The notes under the pieces were generated by a model that saw only the letters and a list, made by a program, of their open reading frames with translations, was not told the origin of the DNA and did not search any database. A program made the position numbers and the translations under genes. A DNA stretch of 64,000 nucleotides from Flavobacterium acetivorans (GTDB taxonomy: Bacteria; Bacteroidota; Bacteroidia; Flavobacteriales; Flavobacteriaceae): positions 2,790,001-2,854,000 of the forward strand of contig NZ_CP087132.1 in assembly GCF_020911885.1 (NCBI RefSeq), read 5' to 3'. Of the stretch, positions 1 to 9,395 are shown one piece after another (position 1 is the stretch's first letter; each line of letters begins with the position of its first letter).

Positions 1-1
1 C

Positions 2-1144
2 ATTCCGAAACAATTTAGTACTGAATTAGTAGAGGCTACAATTTCAGGATTGCTTCTGGGAACCTATGATTTAGGTCATTATAAAATTAAAGAAACGCAT
101 CCTTTTCTGAACGATCATTTTGAATTAGAAATTTTATCGAATAATGATTATTCGGCAACTATAAATAGAGCGATAAAAATTGCCCGAGCCCAACTAGAAA
201 CCTTGAGCCTTGTTGATTTGCCACCAAATAAGGTTACACCTAAATATTTAGCAAATTGGGCAGTTGACAAAGGAGCAAAATATGGCTTTGAAGTTGAAGT
301 CTTAGGACTGGAAGCCTGTCAAATTCAGGGTTTAGGTGCATTTTTGGCCGTTGGTAAAGCAAGCCAGAATGAACCTCAGTTCATAATTATGAAATACACA
401 CCTAAAGAAAGTATACCTAATTTAAAGCATGTTGGATTCGTAGGAAAAGGAATCACCTTTGATACGGGTGGTTTAAACATCAAAACAGCAGGAATGCTGG
501 AAATGAAATGCGATATGGCTGGCGGAGCAGCCGTTTTTGGCGCTATGCAACTCATTGCCGACTTACAATTAGCAGTTAAAATAACCGCTATTGTTCCTTG
601 TGCCGAAAATTCGGTAGATAGTAGGTCGCTTTTGCCCAGTGATGTAATCCATAGTTATAGCGGAAATTCAATCGAAATCATTGATACAGATGCTGAAGGA
701 CGACTCATTCTAGCCGATGGATTATCGTATTTAATTAAGAACTTTCAACCCGAATATATTATAGATATCGCCACATTAACGGGAAGCAGTATGGGTACAT
801 TTGGTCACGAATGCGCCGCTTTATTTACCAATAATGAAACTATTTCAAAAAAAATACAAGAAACGGGAGATGCAATTGGTGAACGATTGTGGCCATTACC
901 ACTTTGGGAGGCCTATAAACAAGATATCGAAAGCGATATTGCCGATGTCAAAAATTATAGTGGAAAACCGCTTGCTGGAGCTATCACCGCCGCTAAATTT
1001 CTGGAATATTTTACTCAGGAACATCCAGCTTGGGCACATTTAGACATTGCTGGTGTCGCATTTGGGGATGATGAATTTGCTAAAAGCAAACATGCGACTG
1101 CTTATGGGGTACACTTGTTAACCCAATTCATTGAACAGTTGTAA
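2..1144 (+). CDS. Leucyl aminopeptidase family M17 (5' truncated by window edge)
   Basis: Cytosolic zinc exopeptidase of the M17 family, which removes N-terminal residues from peptides. The frame is open to the window edge, so the true start lies outside; a TTG at 50 is only an internal codon. The catalytic half is complete: 'GKGITFDTGG' carries the metal-binding Lys and Asp, 'KCDMAGG' a further Asp, and 'DTDAEGRL' the hallmark metal and active-site loop. The end reaches the usual C-terminus of the family. It is followed 80 bp later by an M1 peptidase on the same strand. Family assignment is firm; substrate preference cannot be read from sequence. Confidence 0.93.
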   Translation: MPKQFSTELVEATISGLLLGTYDLGHYKIKETHPFLNDHFELEILSNNDYSATINRAIKIARAQLETLSLVDLPPNKVTPKYLANWAVDKGAKYGFEVEVLGLEACQIQGLGAFLAVGKASQNEPQFIIMKYTPKESIPNLKHVGFVGKGITFDTGGLNIKTAGMLEMKCDMAGGAAVFGAMQLIADLQLAVKITAIVPCAENSVDSRSLLPSDVIHSYSGNSIEIIDTDAEGRLILADGLSYLIKNFQPEYIIDIATLTGSSMGTFGHECAALFTNNETISKKIQETGDAIGERLWPLPLWEAYKQDIESDIADVKNYSGKPLAGAITAAKFLEYFTQEHPAWAHLDIAGVAFGDDEFAKSKHATAYGVHLLTQFIEQL

Positions 1145-1224
1145 ACACTAATGTTATTATTACTGCTATTTCAAGAAAAATTAAAATACATATATTTACC
1201 CTCTTATTTAAAAGTTTCAGATCT

Positions 1225-2880
1225 ATGATTCATTATTTTCGTTTTGCTTTTGTCGCACTTTTTATTTCTAGTTCGCTAAGCGCCCAAGGTTTATTACAAA
1301 AGAACAATGAAGTCTTTACCCGACAGGATTCCCTTCGAGGAAGTATAACCAAAGAGAGAGCTTGGTGGGATGTAAAATACTATCATCTTGATGTTAAAGT
1401 AAATCCTTCAGACAGCACTATTACAGGTTCTAACACAATCCGATATCAAGTGTTGAATGCATACAATCGCATGCAGATTGATTTGCAAAATCCGATGAAA
1501 ATTGATAAAGTAGTTCAGGATGGTAAAGAATTAAAATACCAAAGAGAAGGAAATGCCTTTTTTATAGAATTAGTCGCTCCACAGATAAAAGGAGCATTAA
1601 AAGAACTGAAGGTTTTCTATAGCGGACAGCCAAAGATTGCCGTAAATCCACCATGGGATGGAGGAATTACTTGGAAAAAAGATCATAATGGTAACCCTTT
1701 TATAGCTTCTTCCTGTCAAGGATTGGGTGCGAGTGTATGGTGGCCCAATAAAGATCATATGTATGACGAAGTAGAAAACATGTTAATCAGTGTCAACGTT
1801 CCAGGTGATTTAACAAATGTTTCTAATGGACGTTTGCAAAGTGTCAAAAAATTAAAAGACGGTACAAGAACCTTCAATTGGTATGTGGCAAATCCCATCA
1901 ATAATTATGGGGTAAATATAAATATTGGTGATTATGTTTCTTTTTCGGAAAAATATGCTGGAGAAAAAGGAAATTTAGATTGCAGTTATTATGTTCTAAG
2001 AGATAATTTAGCCAAAGCAAAAAAACAATTCAAAGAAGTTCCTCGTATGCTGAAAGCCCTTGAACATTGGTTTGGACCTTATCCGTTTTATGAAGACAGT
2101 TACAAACTCGTGGAAGCGCCTTATTTAGGCATGGAACACCAAAGTAGTGTTACTTATGGTAATGATTTTAAAAACGGTTACAAAGGGAGAGATTTAAGCG
2201 GTACAGGCTGGGGACTCAAATTTGATTTTATTATCATCCATGAATCCGGACATGAATGGTTTGCTAACAATATTACCTACAAGGACATTGCTGATATGTG
2301 GATTCACGAAAGTTTTACAAATTACTCTGAAAGTCTTTTTGTGGAATATTACTATGGGAAAGAAGCCGGTTTTGATTATGTAAAAGGAGTGAGAAAAAGC
2401 ATTCAAAACGACAAACCGATTATTGGTCATTATGACGTGAATAGCGAAGGTTCGGGTGATATGTATTACAAAGGAGCCAATATGTTACATACATTACGCC
2501 AAATTGTAAATAACGATGAAAAATGGAAAGCCATTTTGAGAGGATTGAACAGTACTTTTTACCACCAAACAGTTACCACAAAACAAATCGAGGATTATCT
2601 GAGTACTAATGTTAGACTGGATTTAGCAACTTTCTTTAATCAATATTTAAGAGATACCAGAATTCCTACATTAGAGTATTATTTCAAAGACAATAGCTTG
2701 ACATTTCGTTGGACAAATTGTGTTGCCAATTTTAACATGCCTATTAAAGTAACTCTAAATGGCACCGAAAAATGGCTAAAACCGGAAACAAATTGGAAAC
2801 AAGAATCAATTACATCTGAAAATAAAGAACTTAAAATTGACACTAATTTTTATGTAGCAAATATCAATATCACAGAATAA
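1225..2880 (+). CDS. M1 family metallopeptidase, exported
   Basis: Zinc aminopeptidase of the M1 (gluzincin) family. The first ~20 residues form a signal peptide ending near 'SLSAQG', so it acts outside the cytoplasm. The zinc site is HESGH starting at residue 339, with the third ligand Glu 19 residues after the second His in 'MWIHESF', and the family's downstream 'YYKGANML' Tyr motif is present. The aminopeptidase signature GxMEN appears as 'GMEH', a common variant. At 551 residues it is the short form, lacking the C-terminal ERAP-like domain of PepN. The spacing from the M17 gene suggests independent or loosely coupled transcription. Confidence 0.92.
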   Translation: MIHYFRFAFVALFISSSLSAQGLLQKNNEVFTRQDSLRGSITKERAWWDVKYYHLDVKVNPSDSTITGSNTIRYQVLNAYNRMQIDLQNPMKIDKVVQDGKELKYQREGNAFFIELVAPQIKGALKELKVFYSGQPKIAVNPPWDGGITWKKDHNGNPFIASSCQGLGASVWWPNKDHMYDEVENMLISVNVPGDLTNVSNGRLQSVKKLKDGTRTFNWYVANPINNYGVNINIGDYVSFSEKYAGEKGNLDCSYYVLRDNLAKAKKQFKEVPRMLKALEHWFGPYPFYEDSYKLVEAPYLGMEHQSSVTYGNDFKNGYKGRDLSGTGWGLKFDFIIIHESGHEWFANNITYKDIADMWIHESFTNYSESLFVEYYYGKEAGFDYVKGVRKSIQNDKPIIGHYDVNSEGSGDMYYKGANMLHTLRQIVNNDEKWKAILRGLNSTFYHQTVTTKQIEDYLSTNVRLDLATFFNQYLRDTRIPTLEYYFKDNSLTFRWTNCVANFNMPIKVTLNGTEKWLKPETNWKQESITSENKELKIDTNFYVANINITE

Positions 2881-2938
2881 TATTTGCTAATTTTACCTGA
2901 AAAACAAAACAGATCAACTGATTTATCTTATCACTTTT

Positions 2939-3637
2939 ATGAAAAATACAAATACAATTTTGTTCTGTTTGATCGTTTTTGGGGTTAGTGTTACAGCTCA
3001 AAAAAAAATCAACCCAGTTGTAAAGACTGTTCCAAAAGAAGCCATTCCTATAGTAGATACTGCAACAGTGGCCTTCGATAGTATTTCATTTTCTAAATCA
3101 AGTGAAATGCTTGATGAAGAACACTATTGGAACCTTATTGAAAGTTCCATAAAAGAAAATACAGATCAGGAGGATCAAGAACTTTTTTTGGTTGCTGAAC
3201 TTGAAAAATTGTCTCCAAAGGAAATAATAGGCTTTCGACTCAGAACAGATCAGCTTCTTTTTGATTCCTACAATCCTGAATTATGGTGCGCGGCCTATAT
3301 CATGAATGGCGGTGTTTCGGATGGTGATTTTGAATATTTTAGATGCTGGTTAATCTCCAGAGGGAAAGACGTTTTTTATAAAGCAAAGGCTAATCCGGAT
3401 TATTTAGTTGATCAAGTAATTCCTGACCGTAAATCCTATCAATTTGAAGGTTTTTGGTTTGTAGCGGTTTCAGCATTCAAAAACAAAACCAATCAGGAAT
3501 TGTATCCTTATATTGATTATGAGCTATTTACCACCACTGATGAGAATTACCCTTTGCTCAATTTTACTTGGGACGCAGAAGATCCCAAAAGTATGGAAAC
3601 CATTTGTCCTTTGTTGTTTAATAAACTTTGGAAATAA
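2939..3637 (+). CDS. DUF4240 domain-containing exported protein
   Basis: 232-residue protein of unknown role. A short hydrophobic N-terminus ending at 'SVTAQ' looks like a signal peptide. From about residue 60 the protein matches the DUF4240 pattern: 'HYWNLIESS', a helical stretch, 'NPELWCAAYIMNGGVSD' and 'DFEYFRCWLISRGKD'. DUF4240 proteins are often cytosolic, so a secreted version is slightly unusual. It follows the M1 peptidase by 58 bp and faces the next gene tail to tail with 4 bp between them. No catalytic residues can be assigned. Confidence 0.8.
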   Translation: MKNTNTILFCLIVFGVSVTAQKKINPVVKTVPKEAIPIVDTATVAFDSISFSKSSEMLDEEHYWNLIESSIKENTDQEDQELFLVAELEKLSPKEIIGFRLRTDQLLFDSYNPELWCAAYIMNGGVSDGDFEYFRCWLISRGKDVFYKAKANPDYLVDQVIPDRKSYQFEGFWFVAVSAFKNKTNQELYPYIDYELFTTTDENYPLLNFTWDAEDPKSMETICPLLFNKLWK

Positions 3638-3641
3638 TAAA

Positions 3642-4043
3642 TTATAAAGCTATTTTTTCAAACAATTGTAACTGACTTTTTAGTCTTTCAATAAGCATAC
3701 TCATCATTCTTTTATTAAGGTTTGATGAGTTTTTTATATACAATAGATATTCGTCTTGAGTAAATAATCCAATGATCATCCCTTTCATAGCATTACGGAA
3801 CTTAATGTCTTTTTGAATTGCATTTTCTATCGTCGCTAATTTTTTATCGACTGTTTGGGTATAAAAATCGCTCTTATATTTTGTAATATAATTATGGAAA
3901 GCGGCGATAAACAGTTCGTTTTGCAGTTTTAGGATAGGGCGAAGGGTTTGATTTTGAAACATTTCCTCCGAAGAAGATTGAGCACTTACACTACCTATGG
4001 TTTCTCCTCGAAATTCTCTTAAAAAAACATCTCTCTGATTCAT
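3642..4043 (-). CDS. Conserved hypothetical protein (helical, 133 aa)
   Basis: I do not recognise a named domain. The predicted protein is largely alpha-helical, charged and without a signal peptide or membrane segment, with a basic C-terminal half around 'RMMSMLIERLKSQLQ'. It is convergent with the DUF4240 gene and divergent from the thioesterase, with a 67 bp gap to that gene's preferred start. The length and ATG start are plausible and the frame has normal codon use, so it is probably real, but its role is unknown. Confidence 0.65.
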   Translation of the reverse strand: MNQRDVFLREFRGETIGSVSAQSSSEEMFQNQTLRPILKLQNELFIAAFHNYITKYKSDFYTQTVDKKLATIENAIQKDIKFRNAMKGMIIGLFTQDEYLLYIKNSSNLNKRMMSMLIERLKSQLQLFEKIAL

Positions 4044-4110
4044 TTTTTTCTTTAAAAATAAAAAAATATATCCTAAGATGAGTTATTTTAGCATTATAAA
4101 AATAAAAATT

Positions 4111-4497
4111 ATGCGATTTCATACTAGAAAATGGGTAAAGCCCGAAGACTTGAATCCAAACGGAACTTTATTTGGCGGAAAATTGCTGGCCTGGATTGAT
4201 GAAGAACTGGCTTTATACACGATAATTCAACTGGAAAATCCCAAAGTAGTTACTAAACACATGTCGGAAATAAATTTCAGAAGTTCCGCAAAACAGGGAG
4301 ATATTATTGAAATTGGCATTGACGTGGTTAAATTCGGGAACAGCTCATTGACCTTAAAGTGTGAAGTTCGAAACATGATGACGCGCGAAACAATTATCTC
4401 CATAGATACTACCACAATGGTTAATTTAGGTGCGGATGGAAAGCCAAAAGCACATGGAAAAACACAAATTGAATATGTTAAAAATCGTTTGCTTTAA
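4111..4497 (+). CDS. Acyl-CoA thioesterase, single hotdog domain (YciA/BACH type)
   Basis: Hydrolyses acyl-CoA esters in the cytosol. The diagnostic hotdog motif 'NPNGTLFGGKLLAWIDEE' holds the catalytic Asp region, followed by 'KHMSEINFRSSAKQGD', typical of the YciA family. An in-frame ATG at 4078 would add 11 residues. I prefer the ATG at 4111 because the conserved family sequence begins there ('MRFHTRKW') and because the 4078 start would leave only 34 bp for promoters of two divergent genes. It ends in front of a strong bidirectional terminator. Confidence 0.88.
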   Translation: MRFHTRKWVKPEDLNPNGTLFGGKLLAWIDEELALYTIIQLENPKVVTKHMSEINFRSSAKQGDIIEIGIDVVKFGNSSLTLKCEVRNMMTRETIISIDTTTMVNLGADGKPKAHGKTQIEYVKNRLL

Positions 4498-4520
4498 TTA
4501 AATAAAGAAGGCTTATAAAA

Positions 4521-4558
4521 AAGACCTTAAGTATTTCAAAATACTTAAGGTCTTTTTT
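4521..4558. terminator. Bidirectional intrinsic terminator
   Basis: A near-perfect inverted repeat: arms 4521-4537 and 4540-4556, flanked by an A-run on one side and a T-run on the other. It lies between the convergent thioesterase and MscS genes and can serve both. Confidence 0.85.
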
Positions 4559-4570
4559 TACATTTAAAGC

Positions 4571-5827
4571 CTAATTCAGAAATACTTTTTCAGAGGGCAA
4601 TTCGAAAATTTCTAAATCAAAATAACCAACAGATGCAATGACGTGATCAAAGATATCAGCCATTATGTATTCGTAATTCTCCCATTTTTTATCTGTCGTA
4701 AAAGCATAAATTTCCAAAGGAACCCCATTAGAGTCGGATTGCAATTGGCGACAAAGCATCAACATATCTTTGTTTAAAGCGGGATGATGGTGCAGGTATT
4801 CTATGATGTATTTTCGAAATAATCCTAAATTAGTGATATTTCGGCCATTGATTGCAATCGATTTATCTATAGAATTCACACTATTGAATTTGTCAATTTC
4901 TCTTTTTCTGGTATCAATATAACCACTGATCAATTGAATTTTTTTCAAATCATCAAATTCTGCATCATTCAAAAAACGGATACTGCTTGTTTTGATCAAA
5001 ATGTGTCTTTTAATTCTTCGTCCTTCAGATTTAAACATACCGCGCCAGTTTCGAAAAGAATCTGAGCTTAGACTATAGGTAGGAATTGTAGTAGTCGTAT
5101 TGTCAAAATTTCGCACCTTAACTGTGGTTAAATTAATTTCGATTACATCACCGTCAGCTCCAAATTTTTCCATGGTAATCCAATCGCCAATACGAACCAT
5201 ATCATTTATAGAAACTTGGACACTCGCCACAAAACCCAAAATAATATCCCTGAAAATTAAAATAATCAAAGCCGAAACAGCTCCAAAAGTAGTCAAAAGC
5301 TCTTTGCGGTCAATATCAAATATTTTTGATATGATTAGTATAATTCCCACCAACCAAAGCACAATCATTATTACTTGAATGAAGCTATCAATAGGTTTGT
5401 CGCTATATCGAGGTTTTACTTTTAAATAATCTCTCAATGCATTAAAGACCGTTCGTATGATCCATAAAATCAGAAATACGATATAAATCCCTACCAATTT
5501 ACCAAAAATATCTTCCCAATATTCGTATTTATCCAGAATTATCGGAACTGATTTATAAATAAACAGCAGCGGAATAAGGTGGGCTATGTATTTTGCTGTT
5601 TTATTGGATACTAATAAATCGTCAAAATTTGTTTTCGTTTTTTGAGCTACAAAAACTATTATGGTGACCAAAAGAAGTCGGAAAACCACATAGATGGCAT
5701 AAGCCAAAAAACACAGCAAGGCAATGTTTATAAATAAACTTAAATAAGAGGCAAAATTGTACCCCAATCCCCATTTCCGAAAAATGGGGTAGAGGAAGGT
5801 GAAAATTTGCTCTATAATTTTATACAT
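4571..5827 (-). CDS. MscS family mechanosensitive ion channel
   Basis: Inner-membrane channel of the MscS superfamily that releases osmolytes on hypo-osmotic shock. Several hydrophobic segments occupy residues ~20-210. The pore-lining helix and following beta domain are recognisable in 'TTFGAVSALIILIFRD' then 'GFVASVQVSINDMVRIGDWI', with the Gly/Ala pattern of TM3. The C-terminal cytoplasmic vestibule runs to residue 418. It overlaps the 3' end of the upstream DUF3817 gene by 8 bp, which implies translational coupling. The conserved '(N)FD(N)TT.TIPTYSL' stretch places it in the YbdG-like subgroup, but the exact subtype is inference. Confidence 0.9.
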   Translation of the reverse strand: MYKIIEQIFTFLYPIFRKWGLGYNFASYLSLFINIALLCFLAYAIYVVFRLLLVTIIVFVAQKTKTNFDDLLVSNKTAKYIAHLIPLLFIYKSVPIILDKYEYWEDIFGKLVGIYIVFLILWIIRTVFNALRDYLKVKPRYSDKPIDSFIQVIMIVLWLVGIILIISKIFDIDRKELLTTFGAVSALIILIFRDIILGFVASVQVSINDMVRIGDWITMEKFGADGDVIEINLTTVKVRNFDNTTTTIPTYSLSSDSFRNWRGMFKSEGRRIKRHILIKTSSIRFLNDAEFDDLKKIQLISGYIDTRKREIDKFNSVNSIDKSIAINGRNITNLGLFRKYIIEYLHHHPALNKDMLMLCRQLQSDSNGVPLEIYAFTTDKKWENYEYIMADIFDHVIASVGYFDLEIFELPSEKVFLN

Positions 5828-6104
5828 TCTTTAAATATTTCTTGTCGATATAAAAAGTTCCAAAAGGAACAAGTGAAGCAAATAAAATAATACCTAAGTT
5901 TTTAAAGTCCCAGTTTTGAACGTTTTTTAATAAAACAGCTAGCAAAACATAGCCAATAAAAAGTACACCATGGCCCATACCTATAGGATATAGTAGGGTT
6001 TTGTACAAATCAATGTGTGTAGGCTTGATCAAAAGCATATTAGCAAATAAAACCAAATAGGATATTCCTTCTAGAATCGCAGTAATCTTGAAAATCTTAA
6101 GCAT
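5820..6104 (-). CDS. DUF3817 small membrane protein
   Basis: 94-residue integral membrane protein matching the DUF3817 family, with about three hydrophobic helices: residues ~8-26, ~36-60 and ~70-86. It begins 'LKIFKITAILEGISYLVLF', the family's characteristic start. It overlaps the MscS gene by 8 bp and has a perfect -7 promoter element about 26 bp upstream, so it heads a two-gene unit. The role of DUF3817 is unknown. Confidence 0.85.
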   Translation of the reverse strand: MLKIFKITAILEGISYLVLFANMLLIKPTHIDLYKTLLYPIGMGHGVLFIGYVLLAVLLKNVQNWDFKNLGIILFASLVPFGTFYIDKKYLKNV

Positions 6105-6129
6105 TTAATTTATTTTTAGTAATAATCGA

Positions 6130-6137
6130 CAAAATTA
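6130..6137 (-). promoter_or_regulatory. Bacteroidetes -7 promoter element
   Basis: On the minus strand this reads TAATTTTG, an exact TAnnTTTG match, placed to give a ~20 nt leader for the DUF3817-mscS unit. No clear -33 TTG is visible. Confidence 0.55.
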
Positions 6138-6222
6138 GGCAATAACATTGATTTTTGAAGTATTCTATTCAAAACTAATTCATAAGAAAGGTTAAATTTT
6201 GAGGCCAAATATTATGATTTAA

Positions 6223-6260
6223 AAAAGAGAAAACCAACCCTCAAGTTGGTCTTCTCTTTT
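6223..6260 (-). terminator. Intrinsic terminator of the sugar-oxidation cluster
   Basis: Arms 6223-6238 and 6245-6260 pair over 16 positions with one mismatch around a 6 nt loop. On the minus strand the hairpin is followed by a T-run. It lies 19 bp after the last gene of the 6.3-16.6 kb cluster and marks its 3' boundary. Confidence 0.8.
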
Positions 6261-6278
6261 ATTTACAAATCCGGAATA

Positions 6279-7154
6279 TTATGAAATCAAAAGTTTACTA
6301 ACATATTGATAACTTGTTTTTACTGATTCTATCGGATTAGGAACATAATTGGTTTCCTGTTCAACAAAAAAATGTTTTACCCCTGACAGTTTTGCTTCAG
6401 CAAAAATCGATTTAAAATCAATGCTTCCGTTACCAATTTCGGTATTTCTATCGGGATTATTTTGATCCATATCCTTGACATGCCACATGCTAAAACGTCC
6501 CGGATTTTTCTTAAACAATTGCAAAGGATCATTTCCCGATCGCACAACCCAATACAAATCCAATTCAAAATCAACTAATTTCTTGTCCGTTTCGCCGAGC
6601 AGAATATCATAACCAGTCGTGCCTTCAAATGAGGTAAACTCAAAAGCATGATTGTGATACGCCAATTTTAAACCTGATTCTTTACAAATCTCAGCTGCTT
6701 GGTTTATTTTTAAAGCAATTTTTTTATAATCATCGGCGCTCTTTCTGAGTGATTCCTCTAGCCAGGGAATTGTTACATACTGATTCCCCAAAATATTCGC
6801 CGCCTCAATCGTTTTTTTAAGAACATCAGAGTTCCCGTCTTTAATAAAAGTACCAAGATCATAATGCCCACTCGGGGATTTCAAACCATTATCGGATAAA
6901 ATAGTTTTAAACTCTTTTGCAGATGTGCCAAAAAAACCATTCTTTAACGAAAAGCCATAGGTTTCCACTTCTTTAAAACCTGCTTTGGCGACTTGTTCCA
7001 AAACCATTTTCACATTAGAAGGGAAGCTGTCTCGCAAAGTATACAATTGCAGTCCAATATTTTTATTTTTGCTGCTGAAAGCCAATGAAGGTGCTAGTGC
7101 TATTGCGCCCAGAGCCATGCCGGTATTTATTAAAAAAGTTCTTCTTTTTATCAT
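6279..7154 (-). CDS. Sugar phosphate isomerase/epimerase-type TIM barrel, exported
   Basis: Xylose-isomerase-like TIM barrel (AP-endonuclease 2 fold) with a divalent-metal site, acting on sugar or keto-sugar substrates. The N-terminus 'IKRRTFLINTGMALGAIA' is a Tat-like signal (twin Arg, then hydrophobic). Likely metal and substrate ligands sit in 'YHNHAFEF', 'DLYWV', 'WHVKDMD' and 'FVEQE'. The open frame can be extended to 7193, but the ATG at 7154 puts the Tat motif at the N-terminus and clears the stop of the upstream gene by 19 bp. It is the last gene of the cluster. Substrate is unknown; a periplasmic 3-keto sugar is my inference from context. Confidence 0.85.
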   Translation of the reverse strand: MIKRRTFLINTGMALGAIALAPSLAFSSKNKNIGLQLYTLRDSFPSNVKMVLEQVAKAGFKEVETYGFSLKNGFFGTSAKEFKTILSDNGLKSPSGHYDLGTFIKDGNSDVLKKTIEAANILGNQYVTIPWLEESLRKSADDYKKIALKINQAAEICKESGLKLAYHNHAFEFTSFEGTTGYDILLGETDKKLVDFELDLYWVVRSGNDPLQLFKKNPGRFSMWHVKDMDQNNPDRNTEIGNGSIDFKSIFAEAKLSGVKHFFVEQETNYVPNPIESVKTSYQYVSKLLIS

Positions 7155-7173
7155 TAATTCTATTTGTTTGTTC

Positions 7174-8064
7174 TTAAATATCGCAAATCGCAATCGCTTT
7201 TCTTAAAGAGTCCATTTTGTTTGGATTCTTAGGTATAAATTCTTGCGCTACATAGCCTTTAAATCCTGTTTGCACTATTGCCTTCATGATGGCTGCATAG
7301 TTTAATTCTTGGTTTTCGTCAATTTCGTTTCTACCGGGAACGCCAGCGGTATGATAATGACCAATATACTTATGGTTGTCTCTGATTGTTCGGATCACAT
7401 CTCCTTCGTCAATTTGCATGTGGTAAATGTCATAAAGTAATTTAAAATGTTCCGAATTAAGGCGTTTAGCCAGTTCCACTCCCCATTTTGTAGTATCACA
7501 TTGGTAATCCTTATGGTCAATTTTACTGTTCAATAATTCCATCACTAAAACTACATTGTGCTTTTCAGCCAAAGGGAGCAACGGCTGCAATCCTTTTACG
7601 CAGTTGTTCCAGCCTTCTTCATCGGTTTTTCCTCTTTTGTTACCACTAAAGCAAATCAGATTCTTATAACCCGCTTTTGCAACCAGCGGAATCATTGCTG
7701 AATAGTTCTTGATTAAGGTTTCATGAAATTTTGGGTCATTGAATCCATCGACCAAATTAATCTCTGCACCGTTGCACATCGCTGAATCAAGACCGTGTTT
7801 TTTCAATATAGGCCAATCGGCAGGGCCAACCAAATCAATTGCCGAAATCCCCATTTTTTTGGCTTCTACACAAAGGATTTCAAGATCAATACTACTGAAA
7901 CACCATCTGCAAACCGAGTGATTAATGTTGCCTTTTATTGTTTGTTCTTCCATATTTGTCTCTTTTGGGCTTGCTGCAGCGGAAAACCCCAGAGGAATGT
8001 TTAGCGCTACCGCTCCGGCAACAATATTTTTTATAACCGATCTTCTGCTTAAATTAGAACTCAT
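7174..8064 (-). CDS. Hydroxypyruvate-isomerase-like TIM barrel, exported
   Basis: TIM-barrel protein of the hydroxypyruvate isomerase / sugar phosphate isomerase group. The N-terminus 'SRRSVIKNIVAGAVALN' is a Tat-like export signal. Conserved barrel features include 'LVMELLNSK' (metal Glu), 'LLYDIYHMQIDEGD' (Asp/His ligands), 'IGHYHTAGVPGRNE' and 'YVAQEF'. True hydroxypyruvate isomerases are cytosolic, so an exported relative probably acts on a different 2- or 3-keto compound. It sits 12 bp after the permease gene and 19 bp before the next TIM barrel, so the three are very likely cotranscribed. Confidence 0.85.
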   Translation of the reverse strand: MSSNLSRRSVIKNIVAGAVALNIPLGFSAAASPKETNMEEQTIKGNINHSVCRWCFSSIDLEILCVEAKKMGISAIDLVGPADWPILKKHGLDSAMCNGAEINLVDGFNDPKFHETLIKNYSAMIPLVAKAGYKNLICFSGNKRGKTDEEGWNNCVKGLQPLLPLAEKHNVVLVMELLNSKIDHKDYQCDTTKWGVELAKRLNSEHFKLLYDIYHMQIDEGDVIRTIRDNHKYIGHYHTAGVPGRNEIDENQELNYAAIMKAIVQTGFKGYVAQEFIPKNPNKMDSLRKAIAICDI

Positions 8065-8076
8065 TTTGATTAAATT

Positions 8077-9312
8077 TTAGATTGTTGTAATTTCTGTTTT
8101 AGTTTTCTCCTTGAATAAAAGGGCAAAAAGTATAAATACCACCAATGCAATTCCGGCAGGAATTAACCATACCATTTCCCAATTGATTGCACCTCCAAGG
8201 GTTTTATAATTATCGGTAATCCAACCTGCAACTCCAAACCCGATTAGCATTCCCACACCATAAGTGGCGAGAGTGATCAATCCCTGCGCGGCACTTTTGT
8301 ATTTTTCTCCGGCTTTTGAATTGGTATAAATTTGTCCCGAAACGAAAAAGAAATCGTAACAAATCCCGTGCAAGGCAATTCCGGTGATGAGCATAAAACT
8401 TAAATCGCTTCCATTGCCATAAGCAAACAGAACATATCGTAGTGCCCAAGCCAACATACCAACTAGAATGGTCTTTTTAAATCCAAAACGGACAAAAAAC
8501 ATTGGAATCAACAACAGGAATAGTGCTTCAGATATTTGCCCAATTGCCATTTTCCCTGTTGGATTTTCGATTCCGGCATCCGTTAAAAAAGGATGCGCAT
8601 TTTGATAATAAAAAGCTAAAGGAACACAGATCAGAATGGAGGAAATGAAAAATATCGCAAAATTTTTATCCTTTAATAATCTCAAAGCATCGAAACCAAG
8701 TAAGTCACCAATCCTGATTTTTTCGGTAGAAGCCACTTTTGGCGGCGTTTTTGGCAAAGCAAAACTAAAAATTCCTAACAAGAAAGCGGCAACTCCTGCC
8801 AGCAGAAAGGTGTTTTTAAGCAATCCCTGAGAAACTGCTTCGCTCGAATCCCAATGAAACAAAAAGCTAATAGATAATCCTGCTAAAATCCAGCCGATGG
8901 TTCCCCAAACCCTGATATTTGAAAATTCTTTCTCCGGATCTTTCATCTGATTAAAAGCTACTGAATTAACTAAGGCCAAGGTAGGCATGTATAAAACCAT
9001 ATAACTCAAAACGTAAGTATAAAAGACAGCTACTTCATCCGACTGGTACATTTGGTACATCAAAAAAGCGCCGCCAAGATGAAGAATACCCAATATTTTT
9101 TCGGCATTAAAATAACGGTCAGCAATTAAACCAATAATAAAAGGAGCAATGATGGCTCCCCAAGATTGGGTTGAAAAAATAGATCCAATTTCTGATCCGG
9201 AAGCTTTCAAATTGTTACCTAAAAAAGTACCTAGAGTTACAAACCAAGCTCCCCAGATAAAAAACTCCAGGAACATCATTAGTGATAATTTAAATCGGGT
9301 AGTAGTATTCAT
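8077..9312 (-). CDS. MFS transporter, nucleoside:H+ symporter (NupG-like) family
   Basis: Twelve-helix inner-membrane permease, 411 residues, matching the NHS family. The N-terminal pattern 'LSLMMFLEFFIWGAWFVTLG' is typical of this group. In Bacteroidota these permeases often sit with TIM-barrel isomerases and Gfo/Idh/MocA enzymes and are then thought to import sugars or keto sugars rather than nucleosides; that is known from gene context, not proven here. A -7 element at 9396-9403 and a 146 bp gap suggest that the permease plus two TIM barrels can be transcribed separately from the upstream seven genes. Confidence 0.85.
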   Translation of the reverse strand: MNTTTRFKLSLMMFLEFFIWGAWFVTLGTFLGNNLKASGSEIGSIFSTQSWGAIIAPFIIGLIADRYFNAEKILGILHLGGAFLMYQMYQSDEVAVFYTYVLSYMVLYMPTLALVNSVAFNQMKDPEKEFSNIRVWGTIGWILAGLSISFLFHWDSSEAVSQGLLKNTFLLAGVAAFLLGIFSFALPKTPPKVASTEKIRIGDLLGFDALRLLKDKNFAIFFISSILICVPLAFYYQNAHPFLTDAGIENPTGKMAIGQISEALFLLLIPMFFVRFGFKKTILVGMLAWALRYVLFAYGNGSDLSFMLITGIALHGICYDFFFVSGQIYTNSKAGEKYKSAAQGLITLATYGVGMLIGFGVAGWITDNYKTLGGAINWEMVWLIPAGIALVVFILFALLFKEKTKTEITTI

Positions 9313-9395
9313 TATTTTTGGTTAATTATTCTGGTAGTTAACGATTTAATTTTTATAAATTGATTTCTATATTTCATATTTCAGGGTAAAACCAT

